NCBI GenBank assembly: GCA_001600635.1
Contig: BCKL01000008.1
Coordinates: 418,506-482,505, forward strand
Reading direction: 5' to 3'
DNA from: Leucosporidium creatinivorum
Taxonomy: Eukaryota; Basidiomycota; Microbotryomycetes; Leucosporidiales; Leucosporidiaceae
Length of the DNA: 64,000 bases
The first letter of the stretch is position 1. Each line of letters begins with the position of its first letter. A program made the position numbers and the translations under genes. This document shows, piece after piece, positions 11,537 through 22,612 of this stretch. Under the pieces are notes generated by a model. It was not told the origin of the DNA. It saw only the letters and a list, made by a program, of their open reading frames with translations, and ran no database searches.

Positions 11537-11858
11537 GGTCAGCGCAGAATTGGAAGCAGTGCAATCCCATACGTATCTTAGTGCCATCTCGACGAGCCGC
11601 GGCGAGGATCTCTCCCGCTCAGCTCGCTCTCGTTCGCCGAACCACTCTTCCGCTCAGCTCAACGACGTGAGTATAAACAAATGCATCTCAGAAGGTGGCT
11701 ACAAACACGAAAGCAGGGAATGTCACCTATGCAATCGCTGCCGGACAAAAATGGGGGAGGAGATGGCTACACAGGGCTAAAGAGCGAATGGGGGATGAAG
11801 GGAAGAGGAAGACGAAGGGATGGGAAGAGGGAAAAGCTCTAGGGCTCGGCGCGGGAAT
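11537..11858. other. Intergenic region between convergent PhyH and WC-1 genes
   Basis: 322 bases holding the 3' ends of the two convergent genes. No gene or terminator-like structure was recognised. Confidence 0.4.
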
Positions 11859-14800
11859 CTATGATGCGCGAGAGCTCTTGGACTTGGTGGATGGGATCAT
11901 CGGGGGTGTGCCAGTGTCGGTTGAGGCGGTGCCGGACGAGGAGCTCGGGTTCGAGTGCAGCGAGGGGCGCACTTTGCTCCATCGGAGACCGCAGGCGTTG
12001 CAGAGGGTCTGTAGCAAGGGAAGAGGAACGGTCAGCAGAGTGGACGAGAGCGAGGAGGGCGTCGAGCTCACTTTTGGTCCAGTAGGTCTGCAGAGCGAAA
12101 GCGGAAGAAAGTCAGCGTTCGGTTCGGCGACGAGAGCTCGATCATATCCTCAGCTCACCCAGTCCTCCACTCGGCCGAGCTCGAACGTCCACAGTTGGCG
12201 CAGCTGCGTTTGGCACTCTTCGCAGGACTGCCGCCCGGGGGCATGAGCTTGTCGCCACCGGCCGCGCGCTTGCGCTTCTTGCGCTGCATGGCCAGGAGCG
12301 CCTCCTTCTCCTCGCGGAGCTTCTTGTTGGTCAAGCGCACTGCGAGCGAGCGAGGGGAAGAGATGAGCGCTGAGCTCCACGAGAGGGAGGAAGCGCGACG
12401 ACTCACTCTGATGCAGCTCGAACTGCCAGCTCGTTCCACGGACCGAATCCAGCTCGTCAAACACGTTGTCCGAGACACTGGACGAAGGCGCGAGCTGCTT
12501 GAACGTGCTCGTGATGGCGGAGAAGGAGGTCGAAGAGCCGGTTCCGGACGAGTCGTCGCCGTCGGATCCTGTTGATGAGGAGGCGAACGACGGGAGAGTG
12601 AACGAGACGGGCGACTGGGGAGTGGAACCCGAGCTGCTGGAGCTGGAACGAGAGGAAGGCGCAGAGGGAAGCGAGACGTTCCGTGGCTTGACGACCTCGC
12701 TGGAGAAGAGGTTCGTTTGGGCGCTGCGGAGGGCGAAGGGGCGTCAGCTCAGGTAACTTTGGGGGAATGAAGGGAAGAGCAAGAGCTTACATGACGGTGA
12801 GAGCGTTCGACTTGCTCCCTGATAGCAGCATGGGCGAACTCGCCGTGTCGGTGTCGCTCCTCGCAGGGTAGAAGTCTAGAGGTGAGGGAGAGGGTCAGCG
12901 GCTTCCTAATAAATGGCGCGTCAAATAAGACGCACGAGTAACGACGTCGACGATGCCGGTGGCTGCCACGAGTTGATGTCGAGTCGTGGTAGCGTGACCG
13001 TTTGCCGCCTGCTGCAGCGCCGCCAGAATCTCGGTGGCATCTCATTGGGGCTGAGCTGAGTGAGAGTCATTCCAGCTGTTGTAGAGTAGAGAAGAGGTCA
13101 GCATCTCAGCCGCCACCCTCAGCCTCGAAGCGAGCAAGCCCAACTCACTCATTTCCTTGGACGTCTTGCCAAGCACTTTCTCAACACTGGGCGTCGAGTA
13201 GAGATACAGGCCTCCGACGGTGAGCTTCGACCAGTACTCGGTGGTTCCGAAGCCGCCCAATCGCTCGAGGTCGGACCAGGACATGCGGTACACCTCGCGA
13301 GGACGGCCGACGAGGATGACACACTTGCGACCCTTGCCTTGCTCGACTGGATCAGGCGAAGAGGTCAGCTCGGCGACACTAGGAAAGAGGAGAGCTGGTG
13401 AACTCACGATGCAGCTTGCCCGTCGCCTCGAGCCAAACGTAACCGCTGTTCTTTCGGCGCACGCGATAGACGATGTTGACGGGGGTGTTGGGTCCAGCTT
13501 CCTTGAGCTCGCGCAGGACGGCGACGATATCGGAAGGATGGCAGATGGTCGAGAGGGTGCGACCGACAAGCTCGGTAGGATCGTACTCGAGTAGACGCTT
13601 GGAGCTCGGCGAGACGTAGAGGAGCGAACCCTTGAGCGTGAGAACGTGGACAAAGTCGTCGCACTGTGAGGAGAGAAGGCGAGTCAGCTTTGAGCGCCTT
13701 GTAGCGAAGAACGGAGAACGTACATGCTCGAGCAGGAGCCGATTGAACTGCTTCTTGCTGCTGTCGTCGGCCAAACCAGCGACGCCCGACTCGCCAATGG
13801 TGCGCAGGAGCTCGCCTGACGAGTCGATATCCATAGGAGCGGCGCTGAGCATGGGGTGCAGGTCGCCGAAGGGCTCGACCTGGGGGGGCTCGAGACTCGC
13901 CGGGATCGAATTGACGCTGAGCGAGTAGTTGACGATGTACGATCCTGCGGAGGGGTGCGAGGTCAGCGAAGCTATGGAGAGGATAGGCTGTTCAAGCTCA
14001 CCATCGCGCATCTTCTCCATAATAGCCGACGGCTGCTCGACCAGGTCGACCTGGAAACCGACAAAGTAGGCAATTTCGTCCGAGTCCCACGTGATGGGCA
14101 CGATGGTGACGAGGTTGATGAAGGGCTTGCCTCCCTTGCAGTAGTTGATGAGCGACGCCTGCGACTCTTGGCCTTGAACGAGATGGCGACGGAGGTGGTG
14201 AGCTGCGTTGCCGCTGCGAAGTGGAGAGGAAGGTCAGCGCCGAGCCGAGGGAGGCGGGGCGAGGATGGCAAGAGCTCACTCGGTGTACTTGCGCTTCTCT
14301 CCTTGACGGACGGGGACTCCGTCGGGCGCTTGCAAGAAGCGACAGTTGCGACCGATAATCTCGGTGTTCGAGTAGCCCGTGAGACGCGAGAAGGTCTCGC
14401 TGGCGAAGACGATCTGTAGGGGCAGCGGATGTCAGCGCTCTGATCCACACTACTAATCGAAATATGAAACTCACCGGCTGATCCCACTTCTTAGCATCCA
14501 CCACGACGAACGAGCAGCCCAGATCGACCGGACCGAGGGCGATCTGAGGATTCGGCCTCGACGCCACCTTGGCCAACACGCTGACCATATCGAACCCCGT
14601 AGTCGAGTAGACTCCCGTCCAATCCTTGGTCTGCGTCTGAGGCATGGCCAATCCGAGCGAATCCGAGTTGAAAGGATCGGAAGGAGCGGTCGGGTTCATC
14701 GAGAAGGTCGCGGGCGAAGGAGGGGCGAGGTTGCTCTTGTACGGGCTCAAGACGCTCGCGGGAGGCCCGTTAGTCGTGCCGCCGTAAATGTTGGAAGGGA

Positions 14801-15560
14801 GTCGCGAGGTGTCGAGCGTGGGAGGGGCGTAGGCCGTGTAGGCGCGCTGGGAGGGGCGAGGGGGAGGACCCATCATGCCCACTCCTGCGGGGTCGGGCGA
14901 GAAGGAGAACGAGTTGCTGCGAGAGGAGTGGGTGGGGAGAGGCGAGATCTGCGACTCGGGGAGGAAGCCGGAGCCTTCGCCAAGGCTGAACGAGTGGCTC
15001 CTTCCTCCTCCGACTACCCGTCCCTCCTGCCCTCCTCCCATCAACTGAGGTGCAGCCATCATGCTCCCATACTGCTGCTGCTGCTGCTGTCCTCCACCAT
15101 AAGGCTCGTATGTGCCAGGCGCGCTCGACGTATCGGGCTCGACGAGCGCCCGACCTTGGTTGAACTCGAGGCTGCTGACCGAGTTGGGCTGAGCGAATCG
15201 AGGAGCCGAGAAGGTCGGCGCGTAGGCGTAAGGGTCGTATGTTGCGGTGGGAGAGTTGGTCTGGTAGAGCGTAGGCGAGAAGGAGGTGGCTGAGTGGGCG
15301 AGAGAGAGCTGCTCGGCGGAGTGGGGCTTGGGGTCGAAGGAGCCGACGCTCGAGGGGTCCGAGGTGGAAGAGTAGCCAGTGCTGTGGGACGGGTTGGAGA
15401 AGGAGAACGAGTCCGAGGCCCACTCGCTGCCGTCCGAACTGCCGTAGCTAAGAGCGGGCTCGGCGAAAGAGCCGTGAGCGTACGGGTTGACGGGGTGCTG
15501 GTGCGGCTGTGGCTGGGGGCGAGGATAGGCCGACTGGCGGTGCTGATGATGGTTGTCCAT
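11859..15560 (-). CDS. WC-1: White collar 1 blue-light receptor and GATA transcription factor
   Basis: Twelve exons (14475-15560, 14280-14413, 14002-14213, 13724-13944, 13408-13663, 13149-13346, 12936-13040, 12791-12875, 12407-12723, 12159-12339, 12072-12087, 11859-12008) encode 986 residues, all phases closing. After a Ser/Pro/Gln-rich N terminus (poly-Gln near residue 165) comes a LOV domain at about 322-475 with GRNCRFLQAPDG; Cys386 is the flavin-adduct cysteine. It continues with SLINYCKGGKPF and YFVGFQVDLVE. Two further PAS domains follow, about 552-640 (FVHVLTLKGSLLYVS) and 640-735. A basic stretch QRKKRKRAAGG precedes a GATA finger CANCGRSSSAEW...CNACGLRW with CX2CX18CX2C spacing (Cys918, 921, 940, 943). 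WC-1 binds FAD, senses blue light and, with WC-2, activates light-responsive genes in the nucleus. The finger is split by two introns around a 16-nt exon. An upstream ATG in the same open frame exists at 15746, but a leader intron is more likely. Confidence 0.95.
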
Positions 15561-16353
15561 GGTGGTAGAAATCTGCGTGGAATATCTTTCCGATGTGAGC
15601 CCTTCCGCGCCTCGCTCGATCCCTTCGGCGAACGAACTCACGAAGGCGGGAGGAGGAAGAAGGGAACCGAGAAGCTTCTGCGAGCTAGACGTAGCGATTA
15701 TCGGACGTCTGTATGTCGACAGAACCGCTGGTGTACTGTAGAGCAATCGTATAGGTCAGTACTGCCTCTCCCGGACCTCGAGTTCGCTGGCGAGATCAAA
15801 ACAAGGCGGTGAGCTCACAGAGGCTGATGTGGTGTGGCAAAGAACCGAGGGGCTGGCTGGAGAGGGACTGCTAGACGGTATAGCGATAGTCGGACACCTG
15901 TTGTTTAAGCTGTCTCTGCTAGAAGCTGGCCGGAACGGTGCTGGTTGGAAGCTGTCTCTTGCGACTCGATGCGAGTGCTCGATCTGCTGAGCAACAGCGA
16001 AGAGGGTCGAAGAGAGGCGAAGGCGGGCTCGGGGGAGGGGAGCTGTAGTCCTTTAGATGAACCGAGGTCAATCCTGGTAAAGGGATCGACGGTCTAACGA
16101 GTCGGAGACGCTGCTCGGAGGGACTGAGGCGGAGAGGTCGAAGCGAGAAGCTATTGCGAGTGTATTGAGGTTCTGTAGGTTGGTACGAGGGGTTCCCCTA
16201 GGAGGGGAGGGCGCTGGTAAAGGTGTAAAAGCTCCTCTGCTAGTCGGCGCTGAAGAACGACGAGAGTGGTAAGGAGCAGAAACGCCGGGCGCTTCTCTCG
16301 CTTCGACTTCGACTTGGGCCGGCTCGAGCGCAGCTGGCGACCTCGGTCTTCGC
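15561..16353. promoter_or_regulatory. Upstream region shared by WC-1 (-) and a tail-anchored protein gene (+)
   Basis: 793 bases between divergent starts. On the minus strand sequences resembling splice sites (CTACAG-type acceptors) suggest one or more introns in the WC-1 leader. Operators cannot be assigned by eye; a light-response element would have GATC- or GATA-type cores, which are too short to call here. Confidence 0.4.
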
Positions 16354-17259
16354 ATGCAGGGCGAACGCTCGCCTTTGGTACAGCAGCATACTAGTCCCAA
16401 GAAGGGCCGGAGAAGGGCCTCCCTCTCCCTCTTTCAATCCCCTCCGCGACCCACGCAGCCGGAGCTGCCCAAGAGCGACCTGAGGTGAGCCTTGCTGGGC
16501 TTCTTCTCCCGCTTGGCAACACCGCTGACAACTCGGGACTATTCAATAGGATACTGGAAGACCTCTGTGCTGCATCCCTAGCAAAATGCACGGCTCACGA
16601 GAAGGAGATTGACGGCTTGAGGGTGAGCCGCTTGCTCGCCAGCTAGCACGTTGCACCGTCGCTCACGCTGCTCTGCTCGTCTACAGCACGCTATCGAAAG
16701 CAAGATCAACCGCTGGGACACCATCGTGACGACGCTGAAGGAGTCCGAAGACAAAGCACAGGTGCGCCGACTCGCCTCCGGCTCGACCTTCGCCGACTGA
16801 CCAGGTCTTGCATCTCACTGCAGACCCTCACCGACCAAATCCAAACCACTCTACACACCCTTCGCTCGAGCACCACCACACAAGTCAACGCTGCCAAGGA
16901 CTCGGTGACGAAAGCCGACCGAAGGGTCACCCAGTCTCGGACCACTCTGGAGAACGCCAACGAGACTATAGCAGAGTCGAAGAAAGCTGTGAGTACTCTC
17001 CTGCGTATTGGCCTGTCCGTAGCTGCCCTGCTGACCTCTCACGTCGCGACACAGATCGCTTCTCTCGAGCTTCGGCTACGAGAAGAGGAAGTCACGCTCA
17101 AGCAGATCGACGCCGCTACCAAGCTCATGCTGTGTACGTCGAGTCGTCTACTCTTTACATCGTAGCCTACTCACCTCTTTCTCTCCTACAGGGCTAGCGG
17201 CCGTCGTCGTCCTCCTCGGCGCTGTCCTCGTCGCCTGGCTCCGCCTACCCGCGCACTGA
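16354..17259 (+). CDS. Small tail-anchored coiled-coil membrane protein, function unknown
   Basis: Six exons (16354-16484, 16550-16622, 16687-16761, 16824-16988, 17055-17133, 17192-17259) give 196 residues in a single continuous frame. Residues about 45-170 are predicted by eye to form a helical coiled coil (for example NRWDTIVTTLKESEDKAQ and SLELRLREEEVTLKQ). The end WLAAVVVLLGAVLVAWLRLPAH is one hydrophobic helix followed by five residues, the arrangement of a tail-anchored protein facing the cytosol. The N terminus is basic and Ser/Pro-rich. It recalls SNARE- or tether-like proteins, but no family motif is recognised. The start is the first ATG in frame of the first exon. Confidence 0.68.
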
Positions 17260-17929
17260 GCCCCTTCTCCTCCACCGCCTGTACCCTCGCTCTGTCTCTT
17301 GTAATCCCTACGCACCCGTCGCTCTGCAACAACTGGAGTTTACTCCTCCCGCCCCGACTCGCCGAGCAAACGCCATTCGCAGCTCGCCTCACCCTCGGCT
17401 TCTGGCGCACGACTATCCGAGAAGCGCGGCGAAGAGGGCTCTCGTGCTCGCCATATCTACCTACAGTAGCTCGAGGTAGCCCGATACGCTAGCCTGCTTT
17501 TCATCAAGCCTATCACTCAACGCGCAGCTTTAGCCCGTCTTCTCACCCACCTCCCCTCCTTCCCCAGAATCCTTCGTCGTCCGGGAGAGGGAAAGGCAGC
17601 TGGCAGCGAGAGAGCGCGAGCAGGCTCATGCACGCCAGTATTGCAGCTACTGTAGCCGACCTAGCCGAAGAAGGGGGATAAGGTTGAGTCCTTCGCGAGG
17701 CCTGAGCGCTGCTCGCCGAAAAGTCTCCGCTCGCTGGCTGGCTGAGTGAAAGGCGCTATAAACAATGATTGCAGCCGCAGAAACGATGTAAGAGAGATGG
17801 AGAAGGGTATCAAGATGGTATGTAGGTTCTAAGGGTAAATGGTAATGACTATGCACACGCCCGCTCACTCGGCGCTCAGCTCGGTCTTGTCGCACACGTT
17901 CCTCCCCCTCGCTCGCTCCCTGCTCGAAC
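17260..17929. other. Intergenic region
   Basis: About 670 bases between two convergent genes. No coding signal, repeat or RNA gene recognised. Confidence 0.4.
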
Positions 17930-18736
17930 TCAGAACGCAAGTCCCAACCCCAATCCCACACACGCATCATCCTCAACCTCCCAACTGCCCCCAGCGCGCC
18001 TCTGCTGCTCCTCCTGCAATCCAGCAAGTTTCGGCGAAGCGACCAACTGAAGTCTCGCGAGCTGTTGACGCGGGTCGGCGGGTGAGGGGGACTTGAAGGG
18101 AGTGGAGGAGCAAGTGAAGGGAGTGTAGAGCGTGGGAGGAGTAGAGGCGGCGGTGAGGCGCTCCCAGTCGAGCGAGGTGGAGGGATCCGAATCCTCGTCG
18201 TCGAAGTAGGAGGAGGCGGGCGAGGAGGAGTAGGAGGAGGAAGGCGAGGAGGGTAGTTCGGGCGATGAGAAGAAGCCCGAGTCGGGCGTTCCGGCGCGCA
18301 CGACGAGCGAAGGGGAGGCGAGACCGGTGTTTGAGTGAGCGCCGAGTGAACGCCAGGCCTCGACTCCGGAAGCCGACGTCTTGCTGTCCTCTGCCATCGC
18401 CGAACGAGTAAAGAAGTTGAGGTTGCACATTCCTGGTGATCGCTTCATCGGCGTCGAGGTGAGCTGGTGCTTCCGGCCGGCGAAGATGGCTGCTGAAGGA
18501 AGGAGAGGGGCGCTCGGCGAAGGGGAGAGGGAGTGGGAGGGGCCCAAGCTCGATGAAGGGGAGCGAGATGGTGGCGTGCAGAGGAAGGTGAAGTGGTGGT
18601 GCGAGTCTTCGTCGTCCGAGGAGGAGGAGTAGGAGGACAAGGGCGCAGGGTAGGAGCGCCTTTCGGTGGAGGGGAGAGGGGAAGGAGGCATCGTCGAGCG
18701 CGAGGGGGTGGCGAAGGTGGTGAAGGGAGTGGCCAT
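17930..18736 (-). CDS. Ser/Pro-rich protein of unknown function
   Basis: A single uninterrupted frame of 268 codons beginning MATPFTTFATPSRS. Composition is dominated by Ser, Pro and short acidic clusters (SSSSDDEDS, SYFDDEDSD). There are several proline-directed phosphorylation-like sites, such as TPMKRSPGM and SSTPFKSPSP, and no membrane segment. It is probably a largely disordered nuclear or signalling protein. The frame stays open 171 bases further upstream, but the extension is hydrophobic, unlike the rest, and probably is leader. No homologous family is recognised; coding status is supported by open-frame length in GC-rich DNA, which is moderate evidence only. Confidence 0.5.
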   Translation of the reverse strand: MATPFTTFATPSRSTMPPSPLPSTERRSYPAPLSSYSSSSDDEDSHHHFTFLCTPPSRSPSSSLGPSHSLSPSPSAPLLPSAAIFAGRKHQLTSTPMKRSPGMCNLNFFTRSAMAEDSKTSASGVEAWRSLGAHSNTGLASPSLVVRAGTPDSGFFSSPELPSSPSSSYSSSPASSYFDDEDSDPSTSLDWERLTAASTPPTLYTPFTCSSTPFKSPSPADPRQQLARLQLVASPKLAGLQEEQQRRAGGSWEVEDDACVGLGLGLAF

Positions 18737-19675
18737 TTTGTTGTATTGGTGGAAGAGGATCCGATTTATTAGATGTTTGGTTGAGGCTGAGGCGAAGATG
18801 CGAATGCGAGGGAGAAGGAGAGCTGTGAGGAGAAGGAAAAGGGGGAGAGAGACGAGATGTACAAAGCACGGCGGCCAAAGGGGATCAAAGAGAAGAGGAC
18901 AGAGCACAAGACAAGAGGAATGGAAGGGAGCGAGAGCGAGAGAGAGGTCAGAGCCACATCAAAAGCGAGGCCCGAGAAAGGGATGGGGTGTCGGCGCTTG
19001 AGATAGTTAGCAAGGGGGCCTCTGCACGCTCGTCTTCGGCTTGTTCCCCATTCGGGGTAAGACACGAATCCCTCTGTTCTTCCTTCTTCCTCCCATGCAG
19101 CCTTCGGCGTCGATCCCCGCGCGGGGAGAAGGTGGCCCATGTCCCCTCCGAGCTTAGCGCCTTATCGCTCTCCCTCGTACCATCCTGCAGCACAAAAGCC
19201 AGTCGGTGACGGGAAGGAGCGAGCACGGAATGAAGAGGAGGCTCCTGCACTGAAACAAAGAACAAAGGTCGTCTTTTTGTTGGAAATGGCTGAGACAAGA
19301 GAAGGAAGGCGTCGCGACGCTCTCTCGTGGTTGGGAAGGATGCTCGAACGGCAACGTCGTGCTCGTTGCCTTGCTGCCAACGACCACCCTTTTGTTGAAC
19401 CAACGTGCCGTAGAATCGAGGTGGGGTGTCGTACAGCGTTTCAACTTTCGAAGCTCGAGAGAGGGGCGATCTCCTACTTCAAAATGCCCAAGTCCTCGTT
19501 GTCGAACCTTGAAGCAGCAGAACGCGGCGCAGAGGATGGCGAGAAGACGGAGAAGTCGGTGATGTAGCACGCCGAGCATGGCCGAGAGTTGAGCAGGCCG
19601 ACCCGAAGACGCCGTCGCCGAGCGAGCTCTCGCACCTCGAGATCCCTCAAATGCCTCGTTGATGATAGCAGGCGC
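18737..19675. other. Intergenic region, leader of the Ser/Pro-rich gene and 3' flank of palC
   Basis: 939 bases. The part next to 18737 is purine-rich on the + strand (hence CT-rich on the minus strand), as expected for a promoter or leader of a minus-strand gene. No other gene recognised. Confidence 0.4.
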
Positions 19676-21415
19676 TCAAAAGTACTGTCCTGCACCAAAG
19701 TAGTCCCCATCCGCATCATCATCCGAACTGTCGCCGTCGAGGTGGAGGCCCGAGGCATCGAAGTCCGAAGCCCCGATGGGCGGAGGGATTCGACGAGGGA
19801 CATCGCCGGCGAGAGGGCGGAAGGCTGGTGGAGGGGCGACGAAAGGTTTGGTGGCGAGAGCTGCTCGGCCGGCTGGGACTCGAGGTAGGAGGGTTGCTGC
19901 CGAGGCGACGGGTTGGAAGGAGACCTGCGGTAGCAAAGCCGAGTCAGCGTCGAACAACTGCTCAGCTGGAGCTTGCCACGACCCACCGTATCGTTGACCT
20001 TCTTGTAAGCGCTGGCGAAAGCTGCCACACTGTCGAGCTCCTCTGCGACCTTGCCCTTCCGTCCCTTGCCCGCGCTCCTCCCCTTGCCAATCTTGAGGTT
20101 CTTCAGCCCCGCCGTCTTGCCCTGCACCTCTTCCAACGAGCTCTTGGCCATGTTCAACCACCCAAGCGACTCTCCCGCCTTGTCCATTCCGTGGTTCTCG
20201 CCGCAATCCACGCCGAGCCATTTGTAGCTCAACGCCTGAGCGAGCAGTCGGCCGTCACTGAGGTAGCGCCGAATTTCGGGCGAGACCTCGCCTGAGGCGT
20301 CTCCGCCGCGTGATGAGTGCTTGACGAGGGAGCGGGCTTCGTCGTAGAGGGTGTAGACGTTGAGATGAAGCTTGGCGAGGAGGGAGGGCGAGGGATGTGA
20401 GGAGGAGAGGGGCGGGCCGGGGTGGGTGGTGCTGTGGGCAACTGAGAGCGAGCGGGAGAGAAGCCGTCGGATGGCGAGGAGGTTGGCGTCGGCGAGGCAG
20501 AGTCTGTGTACCCGAAGGTCAGCCAGCGTATCGCGGTCGGCGGTCGGGGAAGGCTGATCTCACTTGGACAACGCCGTCACCACGTCACGCCCCAGCTCCA
20601 CCGGTCGGCCCTTCGCCCCTTCTCCTACAGCAGTCTCCCAACGTGGTATTACGACCTCAGCGAGATGCGTGAGCACGCCGCTGGCCCGACAGAGCAGCTC
20701 GGCGGCGACGTTGACAGTCTCGTCATGGACTTTGATGGCGGTAGTTGATATGCTCGATGAGATCTCGTAGGAGCCGAGTGATGCGATGAGTGTTGCTGAT
20801 TGATTCGAGAGGCAGAGAGCGTAGGTGAGGAGGGTAGCAGCGAGCTCGTAATGCCTTAGTCGAGCTCGGCAGTGTTAGCGCGAGAGCTCGGCGGCTTAGC
20901 AAGGTTGTAGCAGACGTACAGGGAAGGTAGTGAGATCTTTGGGTTGCCTTTCTTGAGCAGCTGCGACGACAGCGTCGAGCGCCAAGTGAAGACTAGCCGC
21001 GTCGAGGTGGGGGTCAGCTCGCGGACGATGCTAAAGGAGCGGGCGGCTCACCTGGATCGGACTTGAGCAGTAGGTCATCTGATTCCACGCATGCTAGGAT
21101 GGCGTAGAGGTAGGGTAGATATTCGTTGGTAGCCTGCAGAGCTCGGGTCAGCTCACGATGACGGCTAAGAAGCCCGACGAGCGGTACAAAGCTGGATAGA
21201 GTGCGCGCAGCAGGAGGAGACGCGCAAGAACTCACCTTCGCAGCAGCAGCCCAATCTCCTCCCCCAGCAGCTCCCGCTTTGCGAGTCGCTTTGAGCACCG
21301 TCCGGACTCGCGCTCGTGCAGCGTTGGCGTCGCTGAGGTCGCGCGTATGACCTGAAGTATCGATGAGCAGCGCGTGGAAGCTAACAGCTCCTGGTACAGG
21401 CGGCGGGATGAGCAT
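19676..21415 (-). CDS. palC: pH-response regulator PalC, BRO1 domain
   Basis: Six exons (21236-21415, 21052-21133, 20920-20992, 20564-20854, 19987-20503, 19676-19924) give 463 residues. PalC is the BRO1-domain protein of the Pal/Rim ambient-pH pathway and is recruited to ESCRT-III/Vps32 at plasma-membrane pH-sensing sites. The N terminus SFHALLIDTSGHTRDLSDANAARARVR, the mid-domain HYELAATLLTYALCLSNQS, and the hallmark QALSYKWLGVDCGENHGM followed by ESLGWLNMAK place it in the BRO1/PalC family. The tail contains SFQPVA and PAGRAALATKPF, a motif-like end shared by PalC proteins. Length is near that of Aspergillus PalC. The acceptors before 20992 and 20854 (CTAG, TAAG) are slightly unusual but frame-consistent. 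Confidence 0.9.
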
Positions 21416-21647
21416 GATGAAGCAATCAGAAGCGCGCGAGGAGAAGCCAAGAGAGCTGGCAGCTCTCGCTCCTACTTCGTTGTGCCCCTCGTCTCATCTC
21501 CGCTAGAGACCTACGGTGAGTATCAGGTTGGCTCTGTACGTCCATAGCGCTCACTCTCACCTTCCTACAGCTACACCTCGCCCTCACTCGCCGATCTCCA
21601 GCTGCCTCCCTCATCAACGAGCTCACCCGCCTTCTCACTGCACCAGC
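21416..21647. promoter_or_regulatory. Shared upstream region of palC (-) and COX23 (+)
   Basis: 232 bases separate the divergent start codons. A leader intron for COX23 is possible because GTGAGT-like and CTACAG-like sites occur at about 21519 and 21570. No operator recognised. Confidence 0.4.
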
Positions 21648-22250
21648 ATGCCCGCCGAAGCACCACCGAAACCCACTGGACAGACGCCTGCTTCCTACAA
21701 CGATAGCTTCCGCGGCAGGAGCGCCCACACCGAGTTCGCGGACCCTTGTGAGCTCGCGCGACAGGTGAGTCTGCTTTCGATGGTGCTCGGCGACAGGTGG
21801 AGGGTCAATGCTGCTGTTGAGGATCTCAATGTGCTGTCTCGACTTCCGCCGACAGCCAGCATCGCCGGAACCTGCTCGCGACGATCCGCTGACCCTCTCC
21901 TCCCGCCTACAGGAAAGCATGAAGTGCTTAGATCGCAACTCGTACAACAAGTCAAAATGCGTCGATGTGAGTCTCGTGCTTCTCGTTCGCCGCTCGTCGT
22001 ATTTGAGGCCAAGAGCTGACCCTCCCCTCGCTCCTCGCAGTTCTTCCAAGCTGTAGGTCGCCTCCCTCGCCCTACTTCGAGCAACCGGGGAGCTAACTCG
22101 CCTGATACATCTCACAGTACCGCGATTGCAAGAAGGTTTGGGTGAGTCGAGCTATCTCGCGACCCTTTTGCGAGCGCCGAGGCTTACTCCTTCTCCCGAC
22201 AGCTCGAGCAGCGCCGAGAAGACCGCAGGCAAGGCAAGGATGTCGCCTGA
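21648..22250 (+). CDS. COX23: Twin CX9C protein COX23 (cytochrome c oxidase assembly)
   Basis: Five exons (21648-21764, 21913-21966, 22041-22052, 22118-22141, 22203-22250) give 84 residues. COX23 is an intermembrane-space protein imported through Mia40 and required for assembly of complex IV. The coiled-coil-helix-coiled-coil-helix signature is exact: CELARQESMKC and CVDFFQAYRDC are both C-x9-C pairs, followed by KKVWLEQRREDRR. Exon 3 is just 12 nt and encodes FFQA; without it the second pair would not have nine residues between cysteines, so the microexon is well supported. The first intron (148 nt) is longer than average here. The N terminus is short, without a classical presequence, as expected for a Mia40 client. 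Confidence 0.92.
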
Positions 22251-22612
22251 GCTCTAGCCGTCGGGAACTTGGCTCACTGGGACAGCCGCGATGGGCTCGA
22301 TATCAAGCAGCAGCTCTTTTGGTCCGTTCGGCCGCTTCTCGCTTCTCCCTCTGTCGCCGAGTCATGTCTGACGTCGTCTCTCCTACAGTGTACAACACTG
22401 CAATAGCACTTTAAAATCTCGGACAGCAATTTGCGAGAGCGGAGAAGACGACCTGAGCGCTCAAGTCTCGCAGGTCGACTCAGCACATTGCGCCGAGCTC
22501 AGGTGGTCGTGTTCTCGTTCGCTGAGCACTGCCGATGCGGTCGACCGGACAAGAACATTCCCAAAATAACAACACGTGATCTACAACATCTTCCCTGACT
22601 ACTTTAACGCTC
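22251..22612. other. Intergenic region
   Basis: 362 bases between convergent 3' ends of COX23 and the Zn2Cys6 gene. Nothing recognised. Confidence 0.4.

Noticed and set aside
15561-15746. Longer N terminus of WC-1 from the upstream ATG at 15746
   Set aside because: The added residues are unlike the Gln/His/Pro-rich N terminus, and splice-like sites suggest a leader intron; the ATG at 15560 is preferred.
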